Assembly (NCBI GenBank): GCA_019894735.1
Contig: JAGXOB010000086.1
Coordinates: forward strand, 1 to 9,137
From: Promethearchaeota archaeon
GTDB taxonomy: Archaea; Asgardarchaeota; Lokiarchaeia; Sigynarchaeales; SOKP01
DNA length: 9,137 nucleotides
Reading direction: 5' to 3'
The notes beneath the pieces were generated by a model. It did no database searches and was not told the origin of the DNA. It saw only the letters and a program-made list of their open reading frames with translations. Below are positions 1-5,733 of this stretch, piece by piece; within the stretch, counting starts at the first letter, position 1, and each line of letters opens with the position of its first letter. A program made the translations under genes and the position numbers.

Positions 1-764
1 TTCTTCTTGTCTCCAGTACTTAAATGATCAATATTCTGCGTCATATTTTTAAGTTTTTCCGCTCTTACCGAAACTGTTTTAGCTGGACCGAGACATCCAA
101 CGCATGGGTCTCCCTTATCAGTACACTTTAAGGTACAACCCATACTAGTAATCGGACCAAAACATAATTCATATTTTTCTAATAAACAGTTATCGTTATT
201 TAAAGAGCAATCATTACAGAAAGATAAATCTGCCATTGGTTGTGGCTTTTGACCAAGTAAGAATTGAACTGAGCTTATGATAGCTTCCGGTTTTGGTGGA
301 CATCCCGCCATATATATGTCAACGCTAATAACTTCGTCCAATGGAACGATTTTATTAGTGAATCCAGGCATGTGTTCTTTAGGTTCGTGTGGAGATTCGT
401 TAGTAATCGATTCTGTCTGTTCGAACTTCCGTTTGATTAATTCCTCAATATCCCACTCATTAGCTAATCCGTGAACGTTACCGTAGCAAGAACAACTACC
501 AAAAGCAATTATAAGTTGGCATTTAGCCCTCATGAGCTTGGCGTTTTCTACATCCGCATTTGTTCTTAAACTACCTTCCACGAAGCCTACAAGAATATCC
601 CCGTCTGGTCGCGCTACTAGTGAATCGTGTTTGAAATCTACAACTGCTGGCCAATATACAATATCAAGCGCTGGGAGAATTGGCAACAATCCTAAATGTG
701 CGTTCAATAAGGATTGATGACATCCCCAACAATCGCTATTTTGCATAAAAGCTACTTTTACCAT
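1..764 (-). CDS. mvhG: [NiFe] hydrogenase small subunit, MvhG-like (group 3c type), C-terminus outside window
   Basis: This is the electron-transfer small subunit of a cytoplasmic [NiFe] hydrogenase. It passes electrons between the NiFe site of the large subunit (MvhA) and MvhD/HdrA in the methanogen-type complex. The 254 codons visible start at ATG 764 and run off the left edge without a stop. The N-terminus carries DCWGCHQSLLN (C12, C15), the proximal-cluster motif of the F420-non-reducing type. GSCSCYG follows at 89-95, then GCPPKPEAI. After these come CNDC, a cysteine-spaced stretch containing CFGP, GCTLKC and PCVGCLGP, which match the further Fe-S cluster motifs of MvhG. There is no twin-arginine signal, so it is a cytoplasmic enzyme. 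ATG 764 is the natural start because the hydrogenase fold begins at once, although no good Shine-Dalgarno precedes it. It is the first gene of its operon here, so the partner genes should lie to the left. The family is clear; the exact subgroup is inferred. Confidence 0.93.
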   Translation of the reverse strand, partial: MVKVAFMQNSDCWGCHQSLLNAHLGLLPILPALDIVYWPAVVDFKHDSLVARPDGDILVGFVEGSLRTNADVENAKLMRAKCQLIIAFGSCSCYGNVHGLANEWDIEELIKRKFEQTESITNESPHEPKEHMPGFTNKIVPLDEVISVDIYMAGCPPKPEAIISSVQFLLGQKPQPMADLSFCNDCSLNNDNCLLEKYELCFGPITSMGCTLKCTDKGDPCVGCLGPAKTVSVRAEKLKNMTQNIDHLSTGDKK

Positions 765-851
765 TTTTCATCAAATTTTTGTTTTTTTATTTAATTTTTA
801 AAATTAGCTAGTTTGTTTCAAAAAATAACTAATTGTATTTATTTAGTCTTA

Positions 852-860
852 ATTTTATAA
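852..860 (-). promoter_or_regulatory. Putative TATA box of the mvhG operon
   Basis: Read on the minus strand this is TTATAAAAT, a good archaeal TATA element, followed by AT-rich sequence. Transcription would start roughly 25 bases downstream, near 830, leaving a leader of about 65 bases before ATG 764. The same nine bases occur upstream of hdrC (5432-5440, minus). In DNA this AT-rich the match alone is weak evidence. Confidence 0.4.
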
Positions 861-1229
861 AAAAACTTCTGCTTTTGTAGTATTATTTTACAATTTATTA
901 AAGGAAGGTTTAAATTATTCATCATGTTTTAAAATGTGGTATTAATTACGATGAATATTATTTTCACGAAAAATAAAAGTGTATATTTAGTTTAAAATTT
1001 ATTAGAATTAGATAGATTTTTAAAAACTATAAAGTCAAATATTATATTATCTCCTCAAAAATGTCTCAAAATAAATATTATTTTGTTTAAATTATGAGTA
1101 ATATACACTTGAATAACGGAATTTTTATCGATTCCAGACATTTAGGTCAAAAAGTTCGCTTACTCCTAAAAAAAGAGCAAATTCAACCCTTGATTTGTAA
1201 ATAAAGTTAAAGAATCAAAATAAAATAGT

Positions 1230-1270
1230 TTAAAATTAATCTAATTATTATTTACTTAGTTAAAATTAAT
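1230..1270. repeat. Direct repeat TTAAAATTAAT, 30-base period, upstream of the regulator gene
   Basis: TTAAAATTAAT occurs at 1230-1240 and again at 1260-1270, both preceded by AGT or AGTT. A degenerate copy (AGTTAAAGAAT) begins at 1205. A 30-base period is close to three helical turns, so the copies face the same side of the DNA. Lrp/AsnC proteins bind such phased AT-rich sites as octamers and often control their own genes. Placement just upstream of the TATA element at 1279-1286 fits an operator, but the low sequence complexity makes chance a real alternative. Confidence 0.3.
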
Positions 1271-1278
1271 ATCTTTTC

Positions 1279-1316
1279 AATATAAGTCGTTAATCTTTTA
1301 CGTCCATTTTAGGGGT
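1279..1316 (+). promoter_or_regulatory. Putative promoter and ribosome site of the Lrp-type regulator
   Basis: AATATAAG at 1279-1286 is a plausible TATA box, placing transcription start near 1306. AGGGGT at 1311-1316 lies six bases before ATG 1323 and is a modest Shine-Dalgarno sequence. It supports the chosen start. The leader would be only about 15 bases. Confidence 0.35.
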
Positions 1317-1322
1317 ATATAT

Positions 1323-1880
1323 ATGAAATTCAAATTTGATCTAATTGATAGAAAAATTTTGGAAATGTTAATAGATGACGGTCGTCAAAGCCTAACTCAA
1401 ATATCGAAAGAAATAGCATTGAGCAATTCAGGAATTAAAAAAAGAGTCACTAAATTAAATAAATCTGGAATATTAAAGATTCAAGGAAATTTTAACCTTG
1501 AAGCGATGGAATTTAAAGCTTGCGTCATACTTCTTGAGGTCAAAAATTTTGAATACATCGCGGAAATAATTAAAGCTTATAAATCTTGTCCATATGTTTT
1601 TTTAGTTGCAGAAATATTAAGTAGTTTTAATTTAATGATAGGTTTATTTGGAAATAGTGACCAAGACTTAAATAATAAGTTAAAATTATGTGGACCATCT
1701 AATAAAGAAGGAGTATTACATTCAAAAATTATTTTAATATCAGATTTTAAAATTCCTCAATATTTACCTCTTCATATTTCTTTGATAGAGAATGAAGATA
1801 TTAATAATTCTAATTCTTGCGGATTTAGATGTATTGATTGCGTAGCTTTTATTAAAAATGAATGTAAAGGTTGTTGTTAA
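1323..1880 (+). CDS. Lrp/AsnC-family transcriptional regulator with C-terminal cysteine cluster
   Basis: Residues 5-54 form the AsnC-type winged helix-turn-helix, with the family pattern of LIDRKILEML, DGRQSLTQISKEIALS and a recognition helix ending in KSGILKIQG. Residues 60-150 resemble the alpha-beta ligand and oligomerisation (RAM) domain. The tail is unusual for Lrp: six cysteines arranged C166-x3-C170-x2-C173-x7-C181-x2-C184-C185, ending CKGCC at the very C-terminus. Such spacing suggests bound zinc or an Fe-S cluster, hence redox or metal sensing; that part is inferred. Further cysteines are C67, C89 and C123. At 185 aa it is longer than a standard Lrp (about 150) by the tail alone. It lies divergent to mvhG and convergent with hdrC-hdrB-fdhA, so control of either operon is plausible but unproven. 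Confidence 0.85.
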   Translation: MKFKFDLIDRKILEMLIDDGRQSLTQISKEIALSNSGIKKRVTKLNKSGILKIQGNFNLEAMEFKACVILLEVKNFEYIAEIIKAYKSCPYVFLVAEILSSFNLMIGLFGNSDQDLNNKLKLCGPSNKEGVLHSKIILISDFKIPQYLPLHISLIENEDINNSNSCGFRCIDCVAFIKNECKGCC

Positions 1881-1903
1881 TAAAAGGGTCAAAATATTTA
1901 GTT

Positions 1904-1929
1904 AAAAAAAAAATTCTTAAAAAAAAAAA
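1904..1929 (-). terminator. Double T-tract terminator of hdrC-hdrB-fdhA
   Basis: On the minus strand, shortly after the fdhA stop, there is a run of eleven T (1929-1919) and then a run of ten T (1913-1904), separated by AAGAA. Archaeal RNA polymerase terminates at U-rich tracts without needing a hairpin, so this is a strong terminator candidate. It also keeps fdhA transcripts from running into the convergent regulator gene. No comparable T-tract follows the regulator on the plus strand. Confidence 0.7.
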
Positions 1930-1934
1930 GGAAA

Positions 1935-4013
1935 TTATAGTTTTTCAATTTTAGCTGAACAAACTTTTAACTCAGGAATTTTAGCAATAGGATCTAATAC
2001 AGGATTTGTAAGAACATTAGCTGCTGCTTCTTTAAAATGGAAGGGCATAAAGATCAAACCTTTCCTTACTCGATGAGTAACCTTAGCTTTTGTAATTACT
2101 TCTCCACGTCGAGAGCTTACCTTAACCTTCTCCCCATCAACGATTCCCATTTCATTAGCATCTTCGATAGAAATTTCAATATAGCCTTCTGGCACTCTGG
2201 CATGAAGGGTTGGAGATCTTCTACTCATTGTACCAGTATGGAAGTGCCATAAAACTCTACCCGTCGATAACACTAATGGATATTCAGGATCATCTACTTT
2301 GGGATCACCTTCTTTTGGAGGTAGATATGGACATACATTTAAATGTCCTTTACCTCGAACAAAAGCTCCATCCTTATGTAAAAATATAGTACCTGGAGAA
2401 GAAGTATCTCTACAGGGCCATTGTAGACCATCTCGTTTGTTATTAAGTCGTTCCCAAGTAATTCCTGCGTAAATGGGAGTAGTTTTATTAATCTCATCAT
2501 CAATTTCTTTTGGATGGGAATAATTTAAACCATCGTAACCCATTGCTTGTGCCATACGACTGATAATTTCCCAATCGGGCTTACTGTTGCCAACAGGATC
2601 AACTGCTTTTCTTATTAATTGTATTCTTCTTTCAGTACTAGTAAATGTACCATCAGTTTCAGCAAAAGAAGCTGCTGGTAATACTACATCAGCTAATTCG
2701 GCAGTCGGTGTCATGAAAATATCTGAAACTACGAGAAAAACTTTCTTTAAACCTTCTCGCACATGATTAATATCAGGATCGCTAACCATTGGATTTTCAC
2801 CCATAACCCATAATCCCTTCAGTTTTCCATCATAAGCGTCATTCATAATCTCAACCACGGTACGTCCAACTTCTGTATCCATATCGTCAACATTAATACC
2901 CCAAATATCAGCCATTTTCTTCCTGGCTTCGGGATCTATAACCTTTTGGTATCCAGAAAAGACATTTGAAAGAGCCCCTAAGTCACATGCGCCTTGAACA
3001 TTCTGCTGACCTCTTAAAGGATTTACTCCAGTCCCCCATTTACCCATATTTCCACAGAGCATTTGGAGATTAGCAGTGCTTTTAACGTTATCAGTTCCTG
3101 TTGTGTGTTGAGTTATACCCATTGAATAGATTAGGGAACACGCTTTGGCATTCGCGATCGTTTTAGCTGCCTTGATTATATCTTCTTCTTTTACTCCACA
3201 TATATCTGCAGCCATTGCAGGAGTCATCTTCATAACTTCTTCTTTAAACGCTTCAAAGTTCTCGCAATATTTTTCGATGAAATCTTTATCATGAAGATCA
3301 TTGCTGATAATATAATTCATCATCCCGTTAAGTAGTGCAACATCTGTACCAGGCCATTGATTCATCACAATTCCTCCATGGTCATTTGCGATTTCTGAAA
3401 GAGGAATTGTTCTTGGATCTGCTACAATTAATGTTCCTCCTTTATGAACAGATTCTAAGATTCGTTTCCCAATTAAGGGATGTTGTTCGTTAGTATTTGA
3501 TCCAGTAACATATATTACATCCGCATCAGAGATTTCATCAAGCGAGTTAGTCATTGCACCAGAACCAAAAGAGGCCGCTAATCCCGCAACGGTGGAGGCG
3601 TGACACAATCTAGCACAATGATCAACGCTGTTTGTTTTAAAAACTGCTCGTGCAAATTTTTGCATAGCATAATTCTCTTCATTCGTACATTTTGCAGAGC
3701 TTAAACACGCAAGTACCCTGGTATCCCCTGAATTTTCATCCATGATTTTTTTAAAGTTATCCGCACAATATTGTATTGCTTCATCCCAACTTACTTTTTC
3801 AAATTTTCCATTCTTCTTAATTAATGGATCAGTAAGTCTTTCAGGAGAATGAATAAATTCATGTAAGACCCACCCTTTAATGCATAATTTTCCTTTACCC
3901 GGATTAAATCCATCTCTAACTGGTTTAGTATCAACTACTTTTCCATTTTGTACTTTAAGATAGACTTGACATCCTGTCCCACAATAAACACATGTTGTTA
4001 ATACCTTTTCCAT
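1935..4013 (-). CDS. fdhA: Formate dehydrogenase catalytic subunit (molybdopterin oxidoreductase), Cys form
   Basis: It interconverts formate and CO2 at a Mo or W bis-pterin site and passes electrons through one [4Fe-4S] cluster. With ATG 4013 it is 692 aa. C8, C11, C15 and C44 ligate the cluster, and K46 is the conserved lysine between cluster and pterin. The metal ligand is C137 followed by H138 in DHCARLCH, aligning with Sec140-His141 of E. coli FdhH, so this is a Cys rather than Sec enzyme. R334 in NPLRGQQNVQGACD matches the formate-binding Arg333. These residues separate formate dehydrogenases from other family members. The C-terminal pterin-binding domain is complete. There is no twin-arginine signal, so it is cytoplasmic. 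GTG 4022 would add three residues, but GGAGGG then abuts the start; ATG 4013 has correct spacing and lies one base after the hdrB stop. No fdhB is adjacent; the partners here are HdrB and HdrC. Confidence 0.95.
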   Translation of the reverse strand: MEKVLTTCVYCGTGCQVYLKVQNGKVVDTKPVRDGFNPGKGKLCIKGWVLHEFIHSPERLTDPLIKKNGKFEKVSWDEAIQYCADNFKKIMDENSGDTRVLACLSSAKCTNEENYAMQKFARAVFKTNSVDHCARLCHASTVAGLAASFGSGAMTNSLDEISDADVIYVTGSNTNEQHPLIGKRILESVHKGGTLIVADPRTIPLSEIANDHGGIVMNQWPGTDVALLNGMMNYIISNDLHDKDFIEKYCENFEAFKEEVMKMTPAMAADICGVKEEDIIKAAKTIANAKACSLIYSMGITQHTTGTDNVKSTANLQMLCGNMGKWGTGVNPLRGQQNVQGACDLGALSNVFSGYQKVIDPEARKKMADIWGINVDDMDTEVGRTVVEIMNDAYDGKLKGLWVMGENPMVSDPDINHVREGLKKVFLVVSDIFMTPTAELADVVLPAASFAETDGTFTSTERRIQLIRKAVDPVGNSKPDWEIISRMAQAMGYDGLNYSHPKEIDDEINKTTPIYAGITWERLNNKRDGLQWPCRDTSSPGTIFLHKDGAFVRGKGHLNVCPYLPPKEGDPKVDDPEYPLVLSTGRVLWHFHTGTMSRRSPTLHARVPEGYIEISIEDANEMGIVDGEKVKVSSRRGEVITKAKVTHRVRKGLIFMPFHFKEAAANVLTNPVLDPIAKIPELKVCSAKIEKL

Positions 4014-4014
4014 T

Positions 4015-4905
4015 TTAAGCACCCTCCCATACTGTTATTTCAGGTTTTACCCTATGTGATTGATATCCTATTTCATTTAGCGACTTACCCATTGCTAATC
4101 CTAATAATTCGATAGCATAAAACACAGGAATCTTATCATCTTTAAGTTCTACATATTCTCTTGATGCTTGTATCTGTCCCATATCAAATTGATTAAAACA
4201 AAATGGACATCCAGTGCTGATAATTTGAGCGCTAGTATTTTTTTTTATATCTAATAATTTAGTTGCTATACATTTATTATTAGCGCTTTTATCTCCAACT
4301 AAATTTAGTGCTACTCCACAACAATCAATCTTTGTTATATAATCTATGGGAATAGCTCCTAAAGCAGCAACAAATTTATCGTATTCTTCTGGATCAGTAG
4401 GATCGTCATATTTTATTATCTCATCCGGCATCAATAAGTGACATCCAGGATGAGAAGCAACTCTTAATCCGTTCAACGGTTTTTTTATTTTTTTTTTAAG
4501 ATTGTCGTAGCCAATATCATCTTTAAAAACTTGCATTAAATGTTTCACTTCGACAGTACCATCATACTTCTTTCCAATAGCACTTAAAACATTATTAATG
4601 GCGGCTTTTATTTCAACATTTTTCTTGATTTTATCATTTGCTATTGATAATGTGTTTAAACAACCATTACACAATGTTAAAATATTCATACCCTTTTCTT
4701 CCGCAAGAGCTAAATTCCTCGCTGCACATGTCAGCCAAAAATACTGATTAGCTCCTTGTAATTGAACTGGATCTGGACAACAAGAAAAATCTTCTTCTTC
4801 TTGAATTTCAATCCCAATCTCTGGAAGAATTTCCAATGCAAGCTTTTCAATATTAGACAATCTTGCAGGAATTGTGCATCCTTTAAAAAATAAATATTTT
4901 CCCAT
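4015..4905 (-). CDS. hdrB: Heterodisulfide reductase subunit B (two CCG domains)
   Basis: HdrB carries the site that reduces or forms a disulfide (CoM-S-S-CoB in methanogens) using two non-cubane [4Fe-4S] clusters. Both cysteine-rich CCG domains are complete in this 296-aa protein: C10-x31-C42C43-x35-C79-x2-C82 and C155-x39-C195C196-x36-C233-x2-C236. The catalytic chemistry should therefore be intact. Length is normal for HdrB. It follows hdrC by two bases and has a strong ribosome site, GGAGGGG at 4914-4920. It ends one base before fdhA. Outside methanogens the natural disulfide of such proteins is usually unknown, and nothing here shows that this organism makes CoM or CoB. Its neighbours make electron exchange with formate dehydrogenase the likely role. 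Confidence 0.95.
   Translation of the reverse strand: MGKYLFFKGCTIPARLSNIEKLALEILPEIGIEIQEEEDFSCCPDPVQLQGANQYFWLTCAARNLALAEEKGMNILTLCNGCLNTLSIANDKIKKNVEIKAAINNVLSAIGKKYDGTVEVKHLMQVFKDDIGYDNLKKKIKKPLNGLRVASHPGCHLLMPDEIIKYDDPTDPEEYDKFVAALGAIPIDYITKIDCCGVALNLVGDKSANNKCIATKLLDIKKNTSAQIISTGCPFCFNQFDMGQIQASREYVELKDDKIPVFYAIELLGLAMGKSLNEIGYQSHRVKPEITVWEGA
4022..4028 (-). promoter_or_regulatory. Ribosome binding site deciding the fdhA start
   Basis: GGGAGGG (minus strand) lies inside the last codons of hdrB, eight bases before ATG 4013. For the alternative GTG at 4022 this site would overlap or touch the start codon. It therefore favours ATG 4013 and points to coupled translation of hdrB and fdhA. 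Confidence 0.7.
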
Positions 4906-4907
4906 CT

Positions 4908-5390
4908 TTAGTTCCCCTCCATTTTTAATCCTGTTTTTTCTGCTATAATTTTTAACTCCTTACTTACATTTTCATTAGATGATAATTCCTTCAATCCAAT
5001 TTTTTTCCTATCTGCATTTATTTTCGCACTGATATCATAAGCAAGACCGGTATTTAATACTTGTTTGGTTATTGCATACACTCCCGCAGGAGCTAGACCT
5101 TTTTGGTATGATAACCTTTTCAAATTATTAAAAACCTCAGCGGGTTCAGCATCTTGAGGACATACCAGGATGCATTTTTCACAAGCAGAACACATCCAGA
5201 CATTTTTCAGAGCTGTTGGTTCATCGCTGCCAAAGAGTTGAGAAATGAATGCATTTTCTATATCATATTTCGATACATTCAAAGTAACGGGACAAAAAAT
5301 AGAACAAGCTGAACATTTAAAACATCTTTCGACTTCTTCGCTTTGTTTTATTATGTTATCTTTATTGTACTTAATTTTTATTATTTCCAT
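4908..5390 (-). CDS. hdrC: Heterodisulfide reductase subunit C (2x[4Fe-4S] ferredoxin-like)
   Basis: HdrC is the small electron-relay subunit that links HdrB to HdrA. The 160-aa protein has two ferredoxin-type motifs, C23-x2-C26-x2-C29-x3-C33-P and C67-x2-C70-x2-C73-x3-C77-P. These bind two cubane [4Fe-4S] clusters. The rest is helical with no transmembrane segment, matching soluble HdrC rather than membrane HdrDE. It is the first gene of the hdrC-hdrB-fdhA operon, transcribed away from the FNT channel. ATG 5390 has no real Shine-Dalgarno before it, only GGTAAG, and a TATA element at 5432-5440 would give a very short leader. Since neither FdhB nor HdrA lies in the window, HdrC is a candidate direct electron acceptor or donor for FdhA; this is inference. 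Confidence 0.94.
   Translation of the reverse strand: MEIIKIKYNKDNIIKQSEEVERCFKCSACSIFCPVTLNVSKYDIENAFISQLFGSDEPTALKNVWMCSACEKCILVCPQDAEPAEVFNNLKRLSYQKGLAPAGVYAITKQVLNTGLAYDISAKINADRKKIGLKELSSNENVSKELKIIAEKTGLKMEGN
4914..4920 (-). promoter_or_regulatory. Strong ribosome binding site of hdrB
   Basis: GGAGGGG on the minus strand lies eight bases before ATG 4905 and overlaps the last codons of hdrC. With the similar site of fdhA it shows that the operon uses leadered, coupled initiation for its internal genes. The first gene, hdrC, lacks such a site. Confidence 0.7.
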
Positions 5391-5431
5391 AATTATCTTA
5401 CCAATTTTTTTTTTTTTAATAATTATTTAGT

Positions 5432-5440
5432 ATTTTATAA
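5432..5440 (-). promoter_or_regulatory. Putative TATA box of hdrC-hdrB-fdhA
   Basis: On the minus strand this reads TTATAAAAT, identical to the element proposed for mvhG. The transcription start would fall near 5410, within or beside a run of thirteen A on that strand (complement of 5405-5417), leaving a leader of about 20 bases. Shared promoter sequence would fit joint control of the two redox operons, though TATA boxes are naturally similar. Confidence 0.45.
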
Positions 5441-5479
5441 TAAATATTTTTAAATTTAAGAATTGCACTATTAAAAATC

Positions 5480-5493
5480 GTCAAGTATGTCAA
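5480..5493. repeat. Short direct repeat GTCAA-GTAT-GTCAA upstream of hdrC
   Basis: Two GTCAA units with a nine-base period lie about 40 bases upstream of the hdrC TATA element. This is where an archaeal activator could bind. Similar GTCAAA sequences occur at 1033-1038 and 1146-1151 in the mvhG-regulator intergenic region. Short and possibly coincidental. Confidence 0.25.
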
Positions 5494-5659
5494 AAATGAG
5501 TAATTAAATGTTCAGATTTTGATTAAAAAATGATAAAAAAAAGATATTATTATCGATTTTCATTACATTTGATTTAAAAATTAAACCAATTTTCAAGAAA
5601 AGGTGTGAAAAATAAACCAGAACATTAATAATATTTCGGTTTTAGTAAAAAAAGTTTAA

Positions 5660-5689
5660 AAATAAGACACATTTCTTATTTCTATATCG
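5660..5689 (+). promoter_or_regulatory. Dyad (operator candidate) abutting the TATA box of the FNT channel gene
   Basis: AAATAAGA (5660-5667) and TCTTATTT (5674-5681) form a perfect 8-6-8 inverted repeat. CTATATCG (5682-5689) follows at once and is a plausible TATA element, giving a start near 5710 and a leader of about 24 bases. A dimeric regulator bound to the dyad would cover the site where transcription factor B contacts DNA upstream of the TATA box, a usual way to repress in archaea. Weak GGTTAAG precedes ATG 5734. Confidence 0.4.
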
Positions 5690-5733
5690 TAATTTTTAGA
5701 AAATTTAATTAAAAAAAAAGGTTAAGAAAAAAA

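Larger units (their letters stand above)
765..1322. other. Long AT-rich divergent intergenic region (558 bases)
   Basis: No convincing gene is visible between divergent mvhG and the Lrp-type regulator. The region holds the mvhG TATA element and the repeats and TATA of the regulator. It also holds an 8-base inverted repeat (916-923 with 950-957) and an 11-base inverted repeat (977-987 with 1100-1110), which is too widely spaced to stand out from chance. A 36-codon open frame (ATG 1094, stop ending at 1204) has no ribosome site and is reported only as a finding. The stretch 1105-1195 is slightly less AT-rich than its surroundings and contains a small GGAAT/ATTCC stem (1118-1122 with 1131-1135). 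Confidence 0.6.
5391..5733. other. Divergent regulatory region between hdrC and the FNT channel gene (343 bases)
   Basis: No gene is visible. The region holds the hdrC TATA element (5432-5440), a direct repeat GTCAAGTATGTCAA (5480-5493), AATGTTC at 5507-5513 with its inverse GAACATT at 5620-5626, and a dyad plus TATA element next to the channel gene. Divergent arrangement of formate dehydrogenase and formate channel on one control region suggests shared regulation. Confidence 0.6.

Noticed and set aside
277..717. Plus-strand open frames within 277-474 and 532-717
   Set aside because: They lie antisense to the well-supported mvhG frame, and their translations show no motif or plausible composition.
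977..1110. 11-base inverted repeat AAGTGTATATT / AATATACACTT
   Set aside because: The arms are 112 bases apart; in an AT-rich region of this length one such pair is expected by chance.
2037..2252. Plus-strand open frame inside fdhA
   Set aside because: It is antisense to the conserved C-terminal domain of FdhA; no ribosome site or recognisable protein.
5245..5430. Plus-strand frame over the hdrC start with a hydrophobic end
   Set aside because: It is antisense to the ferredoxin motif of HdrC, and the hydrophobic tail is the translated T-tract of the promoter region.
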